From NCBI RefSeq assembly GCF_947507565.1, contig NC_089194.1, forward strand, positions 1,364,001 through 1,428,000: DNA of 64,000 bases. Direction: 5' to 3'. How positions within the stretch are numbered: the first letter of the stretch is position 1; each line of letters begins with the position of its first letter. This document shows positions 13,501 through 28,726 of the stretch, piece after piece. Origin of the DNA: Oscarella lobularis. Its lineage: Eukaryota > Porifera > Homoscleromorpha > Homosclerophorida > Oscarellidae. Position numbers and translations under genes: made by a program. A model generated the notes under the pieces. The model saw only the letters and a list, made by a program, of their open reading frames with translations, did no database searches and was not told the origin of the DNA.

Positions 13501-15702
13501 GTTTCTCTTCTTTATTCGAACGAGATTTTTCTTGTTCGACGCCCTGCTGAAGATCTACGCTTCGTACGGATCCCTTCAGGACGCGTCGTTTCGCGTGTAC
13601 GGACTCCTATCGACCGCGTGGATGGAAGAGCTGGCGAGACAAGTCTGCGCTACGATAGACAGAGCTGCGAAAGCGGCGACGGACGCAATAGACAGAGCTC
13701 AACGAAAAGTCGACGCCGCCAATTCAAAATTCGACGCGGCGGTCAGAACTCTTCGAGACAAACGAAATAACGTGAACCGTCTCTGTCGACTTCGAACTTG
13801 TCGCTCAGGTAACGCCTTACAGAAACTTTGTACAGACTAATGCTTATTTATCTTTTTTCTTTCTCAGTTTGCATGGGTTGCCCGTCGTGGAATTCGTGCT
13901 GCCGCCGTTGGTGGGGACGATGTATCGGCTGTCCGGGGTGGAATCATTGCTGTTGGCGTGCTCCCGACATCATATGCGAGGCGTACAACGTGGGTTGCAA
14001 GGCGCTTCGCGGCATTGCGTACGCTGCCCTATGGCTCGCGGAGAAAATCGTCGATAACAGTCGATGGACGCTCGACGTTGCCAAGGGAGTTTTGGAGGGC
14101 GTCAAGTGGACCGTGCGCATTGCAGCCGAGGCGGCGAAATTCATTGTAAATCTCGGTCTCGGCGGACTCATTAACATTAAGAAAATCGAATTCGACATCG
14201 TAATTGGAATCGTTAAACCCGGAAAGTTTTCCGGCACGCTCGTCGTTTCGTTCCTGCGAAAAGCCGACATCACGATGAGTTTTTACCTGCGATTGCCAAG
14301 CGTCCAAAGCATGGCGTCCGATTTGGCCGATGCTATTTTCCCCGGCATCACGGGACGACGTAAGCGAGAAGTCGACGAGGCTCTTCGTCGACACATGCCC
14401 GAGTACAGTCGTCGACACTACATGCCCGAAATGTACGTCTATAAACCGGGCTCCGTAGCCGAATACCGACCCAGACGCGAATTCCCGGAACCGGAAGAGG
14501 TGTACGAAAAAACCGAGTTCCTCGTGAGGAAGCGAGCTTTGGCCGACGAGTTGCAAGCCGAGAAGACGCACATCGAATCGGACCTGGCTGACTTGCATAA
14601 CCGTGTTCAACAGTTTGTTCGTCCTTCCACTGTCACACCAGCGCCGGCAACTTCAAGTCAAACACAACTTTTACATCTCAGTGATTTGAAGAAAGAACTC
14701 GGTAAGCAAAGCGAGCTGCTATAGTCATCTCCCAGACCCTTCTCCCATTGACTATCTTTCCTCCCGATAACGTTTTGAGGCGACTTATAATTAGACAGTC
14801 CCTTGTTATTTTTTCAGTTCAACCACTGATTAATGTTAATTATTTTCTGTCGTGTAGCTACTCCCGCTGAAAAGTGCGCACATTTTGGTGAAATCAAACA
14901 ATTCATTCTCGAAATACCTCTCGCTATGGAGGCCGTCTACGGAGAGTGGAAAAATACCGTTGGCAATTACACGAACGAAGTCCAAGTTCTCACTGAGGGC
15001 TATACTAACGTGAGTATGCAAGAAGCAGAGGCAGCCGCAAGCGTCGCACAGGCTCGACAAGAGTTCAGCGATTTTGAAGCGGCAGAGCGAAATCAATCAG
15101 ACCTCGTCGAAGAGGCGAAAAATTTGCCGAACGTTACGACCGCGCCCTCGTTTCTTACGGCAGCAGACTCGGTAGCGTTTAGCAATAACATGACGGAAGA
15201 GACGATTAACAAGGAATTGGTTGTCGAAGTTGGCAATGGTACATCAATGTTAGAAACTCACTCGCTTTATTTATTTTTTTAATTAAGGCTATTCGGAGTG
15301 GAATCGAACTTTCAAGGACGAAGTTGTTTCCGAGAACGTCCGAACGGTCAAGGCTATCGTACAGGCTTACGGCGAGGACGTGAAGGCCGAGACGGGCTTG
15401 ACGCTCACCCAATATATCAATGAAGTCTTTAATGCTCTAAAGGCGCCGTACGAGACTATTTCTCCCGGGGATACTCACTACAATTCGGCTGTTAATCTTC
15501 TCGAAAGCTTGGCGGCAATAAAGCAGGTAAGTCTTCTCGACGTATAGTACTTCGTCACTCTAATGAGTTTTATTAATTAATTAAATAGAATTTGGACACT
15601 CTTATTACCGAGACGGTTTTTAAAGCGAAGGAAATATCTGACACTCTACTTGCCGAACTGCAGGAAATTTCGCAGATTAAAATATTCTGCTCCGCAAGTT
15701 GA
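10559..15702 (+). CDS. Large secreted repeat protein of unknown family, copy B
   Basis: This is the tandem paralogue of the gene at 591, with the same five-exon layout (10559..13808, 13868..14701, 14858..15238, 15288..15526, 15589..15702) and 1,605 residues. Exons 1, 3, 4 and 5 have exactly the same lengths as in copy A and all intron phases agree; exon 2 is 9 nt shorter. The signal peptide, internal beta-rich duplication, doubled Cys/Trp motif, furin-type RRKRE site (cleavage after residue 1250, as in copy A) and helical tail are all kept. Differences are scattered substitutions, mostly conservative, with no frameshift or stop, so both copies look functional. The longest second intron (156 nt) is here. 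The family is not recognised. Confidence 0.85.
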
Positions 15703-16293
15703 AGTTAAAGTCCCCAGTCCTCTCTGGCTGAAGCTCTTGGAATATGTAAGGGAATGTATTAGTTGTCTCTTGTCTTTTATCTGTTTCACTTCTTGGGTTT
15801 GCTGTGTCGGGTCTAATCTTTTTAGATTGTGTCGCTTTTTGTCATGTCGGAGTCTCGGAATAGTAAACTTGCTCTGTGTGACCTGTCAAGAGATCCTGGC
15901 TTTTGATTCCAGTGTCTTCACGCCTCTGTCCTCGCAAAAGAAGACGAATTTGCAGTCGACGACGAAGCACGGAACTCTGAGCGCGGTAATCTCTTTGCCT
16001 TGGCTGCGCAAGACGAGGTAGGCCTAGGGAGAAAGTGGCAAAAGCTGAAGACAGTTCCGAACCCGTTGGAATCTCCGTTCCATCGTTCTTACCACCAAAA
16101 CCACGCATCGTTCTCTCGTTTTCAACCCTCTCAAAGCAAAACGATAGCGTTTATTTTCCAGTAGCATCTCTTTCTCCATGAGTACAGTAGTTTCGAAGGC
16201 GTGGCCAAGGAGGTATATTTTTTGATTACGTAAAGTACCACATATGCAAGGACAAACGGCAAAAAGGAGTCTTCTTGATTGTGCCTCACTGGC
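15703..16293. other. Intergenic region between convergent genes
   Basis: The stretch lies between the 3' end of secreted-protein copy B and the stop of the minus-strand KH gene. Short open frames occur but none has family resemblance or consistent splice context. Nothing further is supported. Confidence 0.5.
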
Positions 16294-17967
16294 TCAGGTG
16301 AAAGAGTCTCTGATCAGCGTTTTCACGAAATCGACAGTTTCGCCTATCATATCTCCAAGGCTTTTCTCTTCCGGAGGAGGCGTATCTTTTGTGTGAAATA
16401 GAGCCTCGAGTTGCAGGTTTCGAACGCGAATGTCGTACTATCAATAAAGGTTAGTTAATTATATAGTTGAGTACAGTACACGCGTTTCGTGTACCTTTGG
16501 CTTTTCTTCTGGAGTGCCGCCACTGTGACTTTGTATCTCGCGGTCTTTAGAAAGGACGACTGAAAAGTGTCCATAATTGTAGCACGTTCGTTCGCTCGAT
16601 CGCTGAAAATGAACCGTATAACCACGAGGAAATGGCGGTAGTCGCATCTCCATTTCGTCGACATCTGTACCACTGAAAACGTCTTTCAGTGTCGCTGTCT
16701 CTTGCTGATCGCTCTCTGACGCAGATGCGCGAGACTCTAAGAGACCTTCCGTTAGCTGCAATGACCTTTTAATTAAACAGTACCTGTCTGTATCATTAGC
16801 CTGCAGTCAAGTGGAAGATCAGGTAGTAGGATGTCGCCTCTCATTTGATTAGTCAACCTCGTGAATAGAATGCCTTTGTTCTCGCCCACTTTCTCCATCC
16901 CCGACCCGATGACGACTTCGTTTCCCGTGTACATTCCCAGCGTCGTCTTGCCCTCGAGTCGGTCGCCGTCGAGGTGCTCCCACGTGCGAAAGCGTCTCTC
17001 TCCGTATGATGGGGTGTAGACTTGCACGTCGTGACGAATGAACGATAGCCCCTTTTTCACGTCGTCCTTATGCTCCAGGTGGGCTTGTATGGACGTGAAC
17101 GTGTCCTCTTCCACGAAGCTGTCGAAACGGTTCGGCCAAACGAATGTCTTGGACGATGGCTCGGGCTTTAGATATAGAATGGCTTTCTGTTCTGAAAAGA
17201 TCGAGCCGTCAAATCCTATAGTAAATAAGATTGAAGCATGAGAGGTTATTTGATTTGATTGATTTTAGACCTGAACGAGGGTCCAATATTTTTAGTTGTC
17301 CCAAGTGAAACCAGACGTCTGTAGCTCCGGATCTTCGAGTCGTAAGCAGTCTTGACGCCGATTGCTGCAATTTGCCAAGTCCTGAGGGAGGGCTCTAAAA
17401 AAGGACATTATCTCGTATCTGTAGCACTGCCTGATAAGCAAAAAAATTTACTCCAGGTCCTGCGTTGAGTCTGAAGCACGCCTTGCTCTCCTCAGTCTCC
17501 TGTTTGACTAACTTCAATCCGGAAGCATGTTGAGCAGCAATAGCAGTTTCTCTGATTTCTTTATGAACCCCTGATTCTCGATTAATTTTTTCTATTACCT
17601 AGGATGAGTCGTCAGTCACTTTGAATTTGGATAAACTTTGATAGTAGATACGTACAATCTTTCTAATGATTTCGAACTCTGCCTTCTTCACTTGCTTTTC
17701 TGATCCTTGCACAAAAACGGCGTCTCTGATACCTTTCTTTGTGCTAACTTGTGCTCCAGTCTCTTCTTTGAGACTCTGTAGTCCCCTCGCTCCTTTTCCT
17801 ATTATGCGGCCCATGTAGCCCTCGGGTACAGGCACCTTTCGCGAAATCATTTCTCCTAGATTTAGTAATATAGCAGTGTGGGACTTGAGAGAGAGAAATT
17901 GTTTACTTACAGTAGGTCTTTTCCTGTTCACAAAGCCGGTGGCTATCACGTGAAGTCTCACGTGCAT
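16294..17967 (-). CDS. KH-domain RNA-binding protein, otherwise unknown
   Basis: Six exons (17656..17967, 17452..17598, 17271..17394, 16784..17215, 16495..16736, 16294..16437) join in phase to 466 residues. The first exon encodes one KH domain: the sequence RIIGKGARGLQSLKEETG carries the GxxG loop (GKGARG) that contacts single-stranded nucleic acid, and its typical flanking hydrophobic pattern follows. The remaining 360 residues, with a Trp/Phe-rich middle part and a short acidic and proline-bearing C-terminus, match nothing I know. An upstream non-coding or coding exon is possible because the region before the ATG contains further splice-like AG sites. It is transcribed away from SNAP-25 across a 377-bp gap. 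Confidence 0.75.
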
Positions 17968-18344
17968 CTAACCAGACTTCACGATTCAAAAAAATTGCAT
18001 TCTTGGAAGTGACGTACGTGGAAAGTTAGTTTCGTGGAAGCTACTGTCTCTAGACGCGCGGATCGAGCTGGCAGCCAAACACTCAACGCAGGACCGCGTC
18101 TAGCTGCTTCGTTTCAGTTTCGACAGATTTCGCCTGAAAAGACTTGTCTCTTTGCATCCGTTATTTACTGTATGTGTTTCTGAACGGTTTAATTAACCGC
18201 TATAATATTCAATTAGAGGCTAGCTGCTCCAGCTGCTCGTGGGTACATGTACTGTATCTATCACATCACGTGTGGTATTTAAATCTCCCATACGCACGCG
18301 CGTTTCAGGGCTTCACTGCTTGAGCCAGAGTCGACAACGACGCG
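17968..18344. promoter_or_regulatory. Divergent promoter region between KH gene and SNAP-25
   Basis: A head-to-head intergenic gap of 377 bp separates the KH gene (minus) from SNAP-25 (plus), so both 5' regions lie here. It contains two CACGTG-type or near E-box hexamers (CACGTG near 18267) and a TTTAAAT-like run near 18280. No experimental start site is known. Confidence 0.4.
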
Positions 18345-19556
18345 ATGGAGCTCAACGAAGAGCAAATGCGCGCCGAACTAGCTGAAATGGCAGCAAAAGC
18401 GGATCGAATAACCGACGAGGTACTAAGCGACCACCAGCGCGCGCGATCCCGCCTCGTAAATCGCGTCTACGATCTCGTCTAGTCGTTGGAGAGCACGAGA
18501 CGAATGCTTACGATGGCCGTGGAGGTGAGCGGAGCCGAGAAATCGATCGCTACCGTATTCGGGGACGATCGGCTAAGGGAAGCGTCGTCTACGATGACGT
18601 CACTTCCTGGATAAGTATTCTAGCAGCATTGACATCTGGCGTCTCTATATTTAGACAGAAACGGTCGGCGGAAAGACTTTGGACAAATTGTACGATCAAG
18701 GAGGTAGGTAAAGTCTCAGCTACGTCGTCGCCTGGGAGCCTTTGTAATAACAATATTTATAAGCATGACTGATTAAGCAAAAGCACATTCCCTAAGCTGA
18801 CTGACTTTCTTCATATTGATTTGTTATTACAAAAATGTTTTCGTTAGAGCAACTGGATCGTATAAACGAGGGGCTGGATCAGATCAATGCCGACATGAAG
18901 TCGGCGGAAAAGAATCTAACGGAAATGGAAAAGTGTTGCGGACTCTGCGTCTGCCCGTGGAATAGGTTATAGGAAAACATAATATTAGGAAGTCTCGATG
19001 GGTATCATTATTATTATTATTATTCTTTTCTCAAAGGAAACGAAATATAGAGAAGACGGATGAGTATAAGCAGACGTGGGACGAACGAGACGGGGTCGTT
19101 GTCACTGAGCCAGGTAAGGGAACAAGAAGGCTTGGATACATGACGATACGCTCGTATTCTTTTTTTTTTCTACGAAGGAGCCGCTACGACGATTGGCTCT
19201 CAAGGAGCTCGTTCTGGCTACATCAAGAAGTAAAATACGGAGAGACTGTCTAGTTTTCTTGTGACGTAATCCTCTTTGGGGTCTTAATTAAAGGGTCTTG
19301 GGCGACGATCGCGAGGACGAGATGGACGAAAACTTAGGTCAAGTAGACGCAATTGTTGGCAATTTGAAAGGAATTGCCATCGACATGGGAAACGAGCTGA
19401 TGAAGCAGAACGACCAGATTGATATAATGAATCAAAAAGTCTCATACAGCAATGACGTATTTTATTTCTAAATGTTTACGCGTTTCTTAGGCGGAAATGA
19501 ATGACGTGAGAGTGAGGGAGGCCGACAAGAGGACAAAGGATCTCATAAACTCCTAA
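18345..19556 (+). CDS. SNAP25: SNAP-25 family Qbc-SNARE
   Basis: Eight exons (18345..18419, 18483..18524, 18655..18703, 18848..18965, 19037..19113, 19178..19229, 19294..19438, 19491..19556) give 207 residues, the usual length for this family. The N-terminal Qb SNARE helix contains the near-universal SLESTRRML core. A linker begins with the cysteine cluster CCGLCVCPW (Cys 85, 86, 89, 91), the expected palmitoylation and membrane-anchoring site. The C-terminal Qc SNARE helix includes [10 protein letters not shown] and ends at [11 protein letters not shown]. In animals SNAP-25 pairs with syntaxin and synaptobrevin to drive vesicle fusion at the plasma membrane. Eight small exons for 207 codons are notable. 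It lies 160 bp upstream of the CaMKII gene on the same strand. Confidence 0.95.
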
Positions 19557-19716
19557 CTGTACTTACCTATTCTTATTATTATAAATAACGGCTAGTCCAT
19601 TTGCTCCCAGTGCTTATAAGAATTTATTTAGTGAATACACATGTTTTCGAGTCACGTGAACACTTGAACATCCGGCTAAGGAGTGATATCAACGACGACT
19701 TCGGACGAGCCACTCA

Positions 19717-23278
<3,562 letters not shown>

Positions 23279-23531
23279 GATTGGGTTTGAATTTACGACG
23301 ATGAATTTTCGTGCACGGCTGCAGCTTTTGTCTTTTTTTGGTATCATTAAGCTTTAGAGGTTTCGTGAGTATCGCATCACTTCTCTCGCTCTTTTGTTCG
23401 TTTTATTTCAGTCTCGATTTTGTCAATAATCACGCGGCCCTAATCCGATCATCACCCGTATGCGAATCGGCGGAATCTCCTCGTCTCCGCGCCTTTCTCT
23501 TCCTTTCTTGTCGATCCACGTCATCTAGTCG

Positions 23532-26500
23532 ATGCCTCCGAAACGAAAAAAGGGTACAGAATTCAAAATGGGGCGAAAATAGTCCTCGTGTTACGCCTCC
23601 GCCTTTTAGGAAGCCGAATATCGGCTGAAAAATCGTCTCACGCAAACGGAGACGAAGACGAAGTGGCCAGCGTAAGCAGCTCCATCTCAGAGACGCTATG
23701 TAAGTCGAAAAAACCGAACGATATCGACGCCGAAATCGATTTTTTTTAAAAAAGGCGACGTAGCCGAAGACGAACTCGATTCGAAGCCGAGCGACGGCGT
23801 CGAAATCGACGACGGTGACGAACTCGAAACGGCACTGGTCGAACACGTGGAAAACCTTTCGAATAAGAAGTAAGGGCACATAGTGTAGTGTAGTGTATCC
23901 TTCTTCTCGATCTCACGTGAGGGGAAATTCTCTAGTGCCAGAATTCGAGAATCGGCTTTGTTGGCACTGAAAAAGATTCTAGCGAAAAAATGTCTTTCCG
24001 AATCTCTACAAACGCGGTATAGAGAGAATTAAATTAATTAATTAATTAATTAAATTTGAATTTTTTCACCAGTAAGGAAACGTTTGTCGACGCGTTGGAG
24101 AAATGTTTGAAGAAAGGTCTCGAGATTTTGCGTTCATATATAATATATATGTTTATTTTTTAGGTCGTCATGGAGATGTTGTGCTGTCTGCGATCGTCTC
24201 AGCGTTGCTCTGCATTCAACTTGGCAGCGGGCCGGAAGTGGAGTCTCTATTCTCGACTATAAAATCGCTCTTGGTTGCCATGGTGCAAGACGGAGCGCTT
24301 CAGTCGCAAATGAGAGCATCGGTACTTATTAATTAAATCATTAATAAATTTTTGGACCTTCTCTTCTCGTTTTAGTGCGCAAACGCATTGGGATTGATAA
24401 CTTTTATTAGCGTCGACGACATGAGGGTTTGTTCTATATATAGAAGAAGTCTACACGCGCGAAAAAGTTCACTTCTTTCTTGTGTACTAAGGTCGTCTCC
24501 GAGGTCATGGAATTGATGGAGAAAGTCCTCGCAACGAAAACCCAGCCAGAGATTCTAGTCGAAGCAATATCGACGTGGTGCTTATTGCTATCGATCGTTC
24601 CCTCATACAAAGACAAAATAAAGAGGTAGACCTACCCCCCCCCCAATACGTGCATGTTATATATTATTTATTTTCTTATTAGACTTTTTCCGATGATGGT
24701 AAAGCTGCTGATGTCGGCCGACGTGGCGTTGCGAATTGTCGCAGGCGAATGCCTCGCGATGCTGTACGAAAGAATACGGGAAAGCGACGAGGACGAGGAG
24801 GAAGAGTTTGTGAGCGAAACGGTCGAAGAGGACATGATGGAGACGTTGCAACAGTTGGCAACGGACGGAAGCAAGTGAGGACGAAGGGGTTATTTTATTT
24901 ATTTATTTATTATTTATTCTGCTTCAGACATCGATCGAAAAAGGATCGGAAGCAGCAGAGATCCTCTTTTCGCGATGTTTTGAGAACGATTGAGGAGGGG
25001 GAATCGATTTATGAGAGTCATAAATTTGGGCTGGAAACGCTGGAAATCGATTCGTGGGCGCGGTGAGCACTAGACGGTCTTTTAACTTATTTACATATAA
25101 CAGGGTTCTGCCCACGTGGGTCGGCATGGGTCGGCCCCGACCCTCACTCGCCTATCGCCGACCCATACACTACTAAAACGTTATGCCGTTTGCCTTCTCC
25201 CTATGCCTTTTCCCTATGCCTTTTGCCTTCTCCCCATGCCTTTTGCCTTCTCCTATTCCCTTTGCCTTCTCCTATGCCTTTTCCCTTCTCCCTATGCCTT
25301 TTGCCTTCTCCTATGCCTTTTCCCTTCTCCCTATGCCTTTTGCCTTCTCCCTATGCCTTTTGCCTTCTCCCTATGCCTTTTCCCTATGCCTTTTGCCTTC
25401 TCCCTATGCCTTTTGCCTTCTCCCTATTCCCTTTTCCTTCTCCTATGCCTTTTGCCTTCTCCCTATGCCTTTTGCCTTCTCCCTTTGCCTTTTGCCTTCT
25501 CCCTTTTTCCTTTTGCCTTCTCCCTTTTGCCTTTTGCCTTCTCCCTTTGCCTTTTGCCTTCTCCCTTTTTCCTTTTGCCTTCTCCCTTTGCCTTTTGCCT
25601 TCTCCCTATGCCTTTTGCCTTCTCCCTTTGCCTTTTGCCTTCTCCCTATGCCTTTTGCCTTCTCCCTATGCCTTTTGCCTTCTCCCTATGCCTTTTGCCT
25701 TCTCCCTATGCCTTTTGCCTTCTCCCTATTCCCTTTTGCCTTCTCCCTATGCCTTTTGCCTTCTCCCTATGCCTTTTGCCTTCTCCCTATTCCCTTTTGC
25801 CTTCTCCCTATGCCTTTTGCCTTCTCCCTATGCCTTTTGCCTTCTCCCTATTCCCTTTGCCTTCTCCTATGCCTTTTGCCTTCTCCCTTTTTCCTTTTGC
25901 CTTCTCCCTTTTTCCTTTTGCCTTCTCCCTTTGCCTTTTGCCTTCTCCCTTTTGCCTTTTGCCTTCTCCCTATGCCTTTTGCCTTCTCCCTATTCCCTTT
26001 TCCTTCTCCTATGCCTTTTGCCTTCTCCCTATTCCCTTTTGCCTTCTCCCTATGCCTTTTGCCTTCTCCCTATGCCTTTTGCCTTCTCCCTATTCCCTTT
26101 TCCTTCTCCTATGCCTTTTGCCTTCTCCCTATGCCTTTTGCCTTCTCCCTATTCCCTTTTGCCTTCTCCCTATGCCTTTTGCCTTCTCCCTATGCCTTTT
26201 GCCTTCACCCTATTCCCTTTTGCTTTCTCCCTATGCCTTTTGCCTTCTCCCTATGCCTTTTGCCTTCTCCCTATGCCTTTTGCCTTCTCCCTATTCCCTT
26301 TTGCCTTCTCCCTATTCCCTTTTCCTTCTCCTATGCCTTTTGCCTTCTCCCTATTCCCTTTTGCCTTCTCCCTATGCCTTTTGCCTTTTCCCTATGCCTT
26401 TTGCCTTCTCCCTATGCCTTTGCCTTCTCCGTATGCCTTTGCCTTCTTCCCGTTCGAACGTTCAAGACAATTTTTAAAATGGTTTTAAATATGGTCCAAG

Positions 26501-26905
26501 ACAGTTTTGAAAATGGTCCAAGACAATTTTGCCTTAGACGATTCATAAAAGTGTCTTGGACAATTTTCCAGACCTTCTTCCCACACTGAAAAAATTCTCG
26601 GCAGAACCCTGATATAATTCTTTTTTAGACGGCGTCAGTTCTTTGCTCTCAAAGACGTTCTCGGTTTTGGCATCAATGCTCACCTGAAAGAGAATGACAT
26701 CATGAGAGAGATATTTCAATTAGGTCCTCCAGTACTTTCGGCTTCGTCTGGTGTGTCGAGACAAGATAGAAGGCAACAGGTGTTCTAATAATTAATTATT
26801 AATTACGTAAATGATTAATTTTATATCTAGCGTCATCATAATGCAATGTTGGCCAAAGCTAGGCGAATAGATCGTCAGAAGCACAGAGATAAACGTTGCA
26901 GTTGA
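23532..26905 (+). CDS. IFRD1: Interferon-related developmental regulator (IFRD family)
   Basis: Twelve exons (23532..23553, 23610..23699, 23755..23869, 23936..24016, 24073..24116, 24164..24321, 24376..24426, 24492..24625, 24683..24874, 24928..25062, 26629..26779, 26831..26905) give 415 residues, near the vertebrate length of about 450. A short basic N-terminus is followed by an acidic Ser-rich segment. Alpha-helical HEAT-like repeats follow, with LCIQLGSGPEVE as the most recognisable stretch. The conserved IFRD C-terminal domain (LEIDSWARRRQFFALKDVLG, then LGPPV) is last. IFRD proteins are transcriptional co-regulators and, in yeast and animals, ribosome-associated factors; which role applies here is not visible. 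The 1,566-nt intron after exon 10 holds a transposon-like insertion. Confidence 0.9.
25101..26611. mobile_element. Non-autonomous DNA transposon-like insertion in IFRD1 intron
   Basis: The 1,511-bp segment begins CAGGGTTCTGCC and ends with its exact reverse complement GGCAGAACCCTG (26600-26611), a perfect 12-bp terminal inverted repeat. It is flanked by the direct repeat ATATAA (25095-25100 and 26612-26617), as expected for a target-site duplication. It encodes no transposase. Just inside the left end are short GGGTCGG/CCGACCC palindromes; near the right end are direct and inverted copies of GTCCAAGACA. The interior is almost entirely a 20-bp minisatellite. CAGGG termini recall hAT-like elements, but those normally give 8-bp duplications, so the superfamily is left open. 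Confidence 0.75.
25183..26450. repeat. 20-bp minisatellite inside the IFRD1 intronic element
   Basis: About 60 head-to-tail copies of a pyrimidine-rich unit, TATGCCTTTTGCCTTCTCCC, with length variants of 19-21 bp (for example TATTCCCTTTTGCCTTCTCC). The strand is strongly asymmetric (C/T on plus). Because 20 is not a multiple of 3, all three forward frames read the same cyclic peptide for over 430 codons; this is a repeat artefact, not a protein gene. Confidence 0.95.
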
Positions 26906-27079
26906 AAGAACAAATGGCCGTTTTATTTCTGTTTATTTAATTAACTTTGTCTTGTATTGATTTTAGACGCGCGTGTGGGCGTCCCGCGGTTAGCGTGCGC
27001 GCCCTACTCTCCTCCCATCCAGTAATGGCGTCCGTTTTCGAAGCGTAAATCCAGGCGCATCGTGCCAATCGTCGTCGCC

Positions 27080-28694
27080 ATGAAGCGGACAAGCGTTCGA
27101 ACGTCGCCGCGACATCGCAAGCGACAGCACTCGCCGCAATACGACGCGCTCGAGAGCCCAGAACGCTTCCAAAGTCCCGACGCCTGGCCGTATCGTCGCG
27201 ACGCGCCGAAACAAACGCGCACGGTCGAAGCGCGACCGCGCAAGAGACCGAACAACGACGCGACGACGCGCGCCCACTCGTCGGGGGCCCCGTCGCGTCT
27301 CCGCTCCCTTCGAATATCGAACACGGCGCCGGACATCGACGATCGTTCGCTCAAGGACGCCGCCTTTCATCGCTTCAAGAAATACGGTCGAATCGACGTA
27401 TTCCTAAGCGGTCGCGGCTCCCAGCGCGAGCTCGTCATCGATTTCGACGCGGAAGAGAGCGCGCGAAACGCAATCAAATCCGAACAGAATCGTTCCCTAT
27501 TCGAGTATTCGATGAAAATCGCGTTCGATGCTAGCCAACGTCGTTGTCATGACGACGACGACGAGGACGACGATAGACGCGATTATGACGTCAGAAGTTC
27601 GAAGGCGTTCGACAGTCAGTCGCCGTCTCGAACGTTGTTTGTTGGAAGTCTTCAGCGCAACGTCAGCGAGTCGGAGTTGAAGGAGTTGTTCTTGGATTAT
27701 GGACGCATCGAGGGTATTGACGTCAAGCGCGGCGTGGGATCGACGAAGGCGACGTATGCTTTTGTCAAATTTACGACCCTCGATTCGGCGATGAAGGCGA
27801 AGGATGCCATGCAGGTGAGAGAGAGAGAGGTAGTATGTATATGTACTGTACACGTGGTCACTCGGAAGCAATAGAATAGTCAAGGTCTAGTAGAGATAGG
27901 TTGTTTCCTACAAAGATATACCCCACCCACCCCTTTCTCATAGTTAATAAATGCCAATAGATAATTAGTGATTAGAGGAACCTCTGTTGTTTTTGAGTTC
28001 AAGTTAGGAACCTCTTTGTCTTATTGAATATGATACCCCCTCTCAAGTTCTCGTAGTCAATAAATAATTAGCGATTAGAGGAACCTCTGTTGGAAACCTC
28101 TTTGTCTTATCAGTGTATTGGGTATAGGAAAGGATGCATAGATAAATATGCCTCCTTTTAGTGATTTTTTAAATGCAAGACTAGGACAGTCAGAGACAAT
28201 TCCAATACTTTAAACCGTCATTGTTTAATTCTTTAGTACTACGTAGCGTCCAACCCTTACGTAGAATAGCCTAAGATTCTCATACAAGATCTTGACTATT
28301 CGTTGTACCACTCAACCGGGTTCTATCTAAATGGTCGCCATAGGGTTACCACATGGGACGATCTCGCATGCGCATCGGCTACGGACGCGGTTCGCCGAGC
28401 ACGTGCCTATGGGTGGGAAACTTGGCTCGTTGGATCACCTCCGTCGAGCTCGAACAGGAATTCGATCGTTTCGGTGCGATATCTCGCATCGAGTATCTAC
28501 CCAACGATCACTGCGCCTACATCAAGTACGACAGTTTCGACGGCGCCAACGCGGCGTTGAACGACATGAAGGGCTTTCGAATGGGCGGGCAACCGCTTCA
28601 CGTCGATTTCGCCGACGAAAATCAATTGAGTGGCGTCGGCGTGAGATCGGGTTCCGCGGAACATCATCGACGTCATCATTATCAGCGATTTTCT

Positions 28695-28726
<32 letters not shown>

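Noticed and set aside
17870-17910. An intron between the start Met and the KH domain
   Set aside because: A GTAAGT donor and a CTAG acceptor exist, but joining them puts the KH domain out of frame or creates a stop, while the uninterrupted frame is open.
23430-23879. Minus-strand frame of 149 codons
   Set aside because: It overlaps, on the other strand, the well-supported first three exons of IFRD1 and shows no family resemblance.
25116-26589. Three overlapping 430-470 codon frames of Pro/Leu/Phe/Ser repeats
   Set aside because: A 20-bp minisatellite gives the same cyclic peptide in all three frames; it lies inside an IFRD1 intron.
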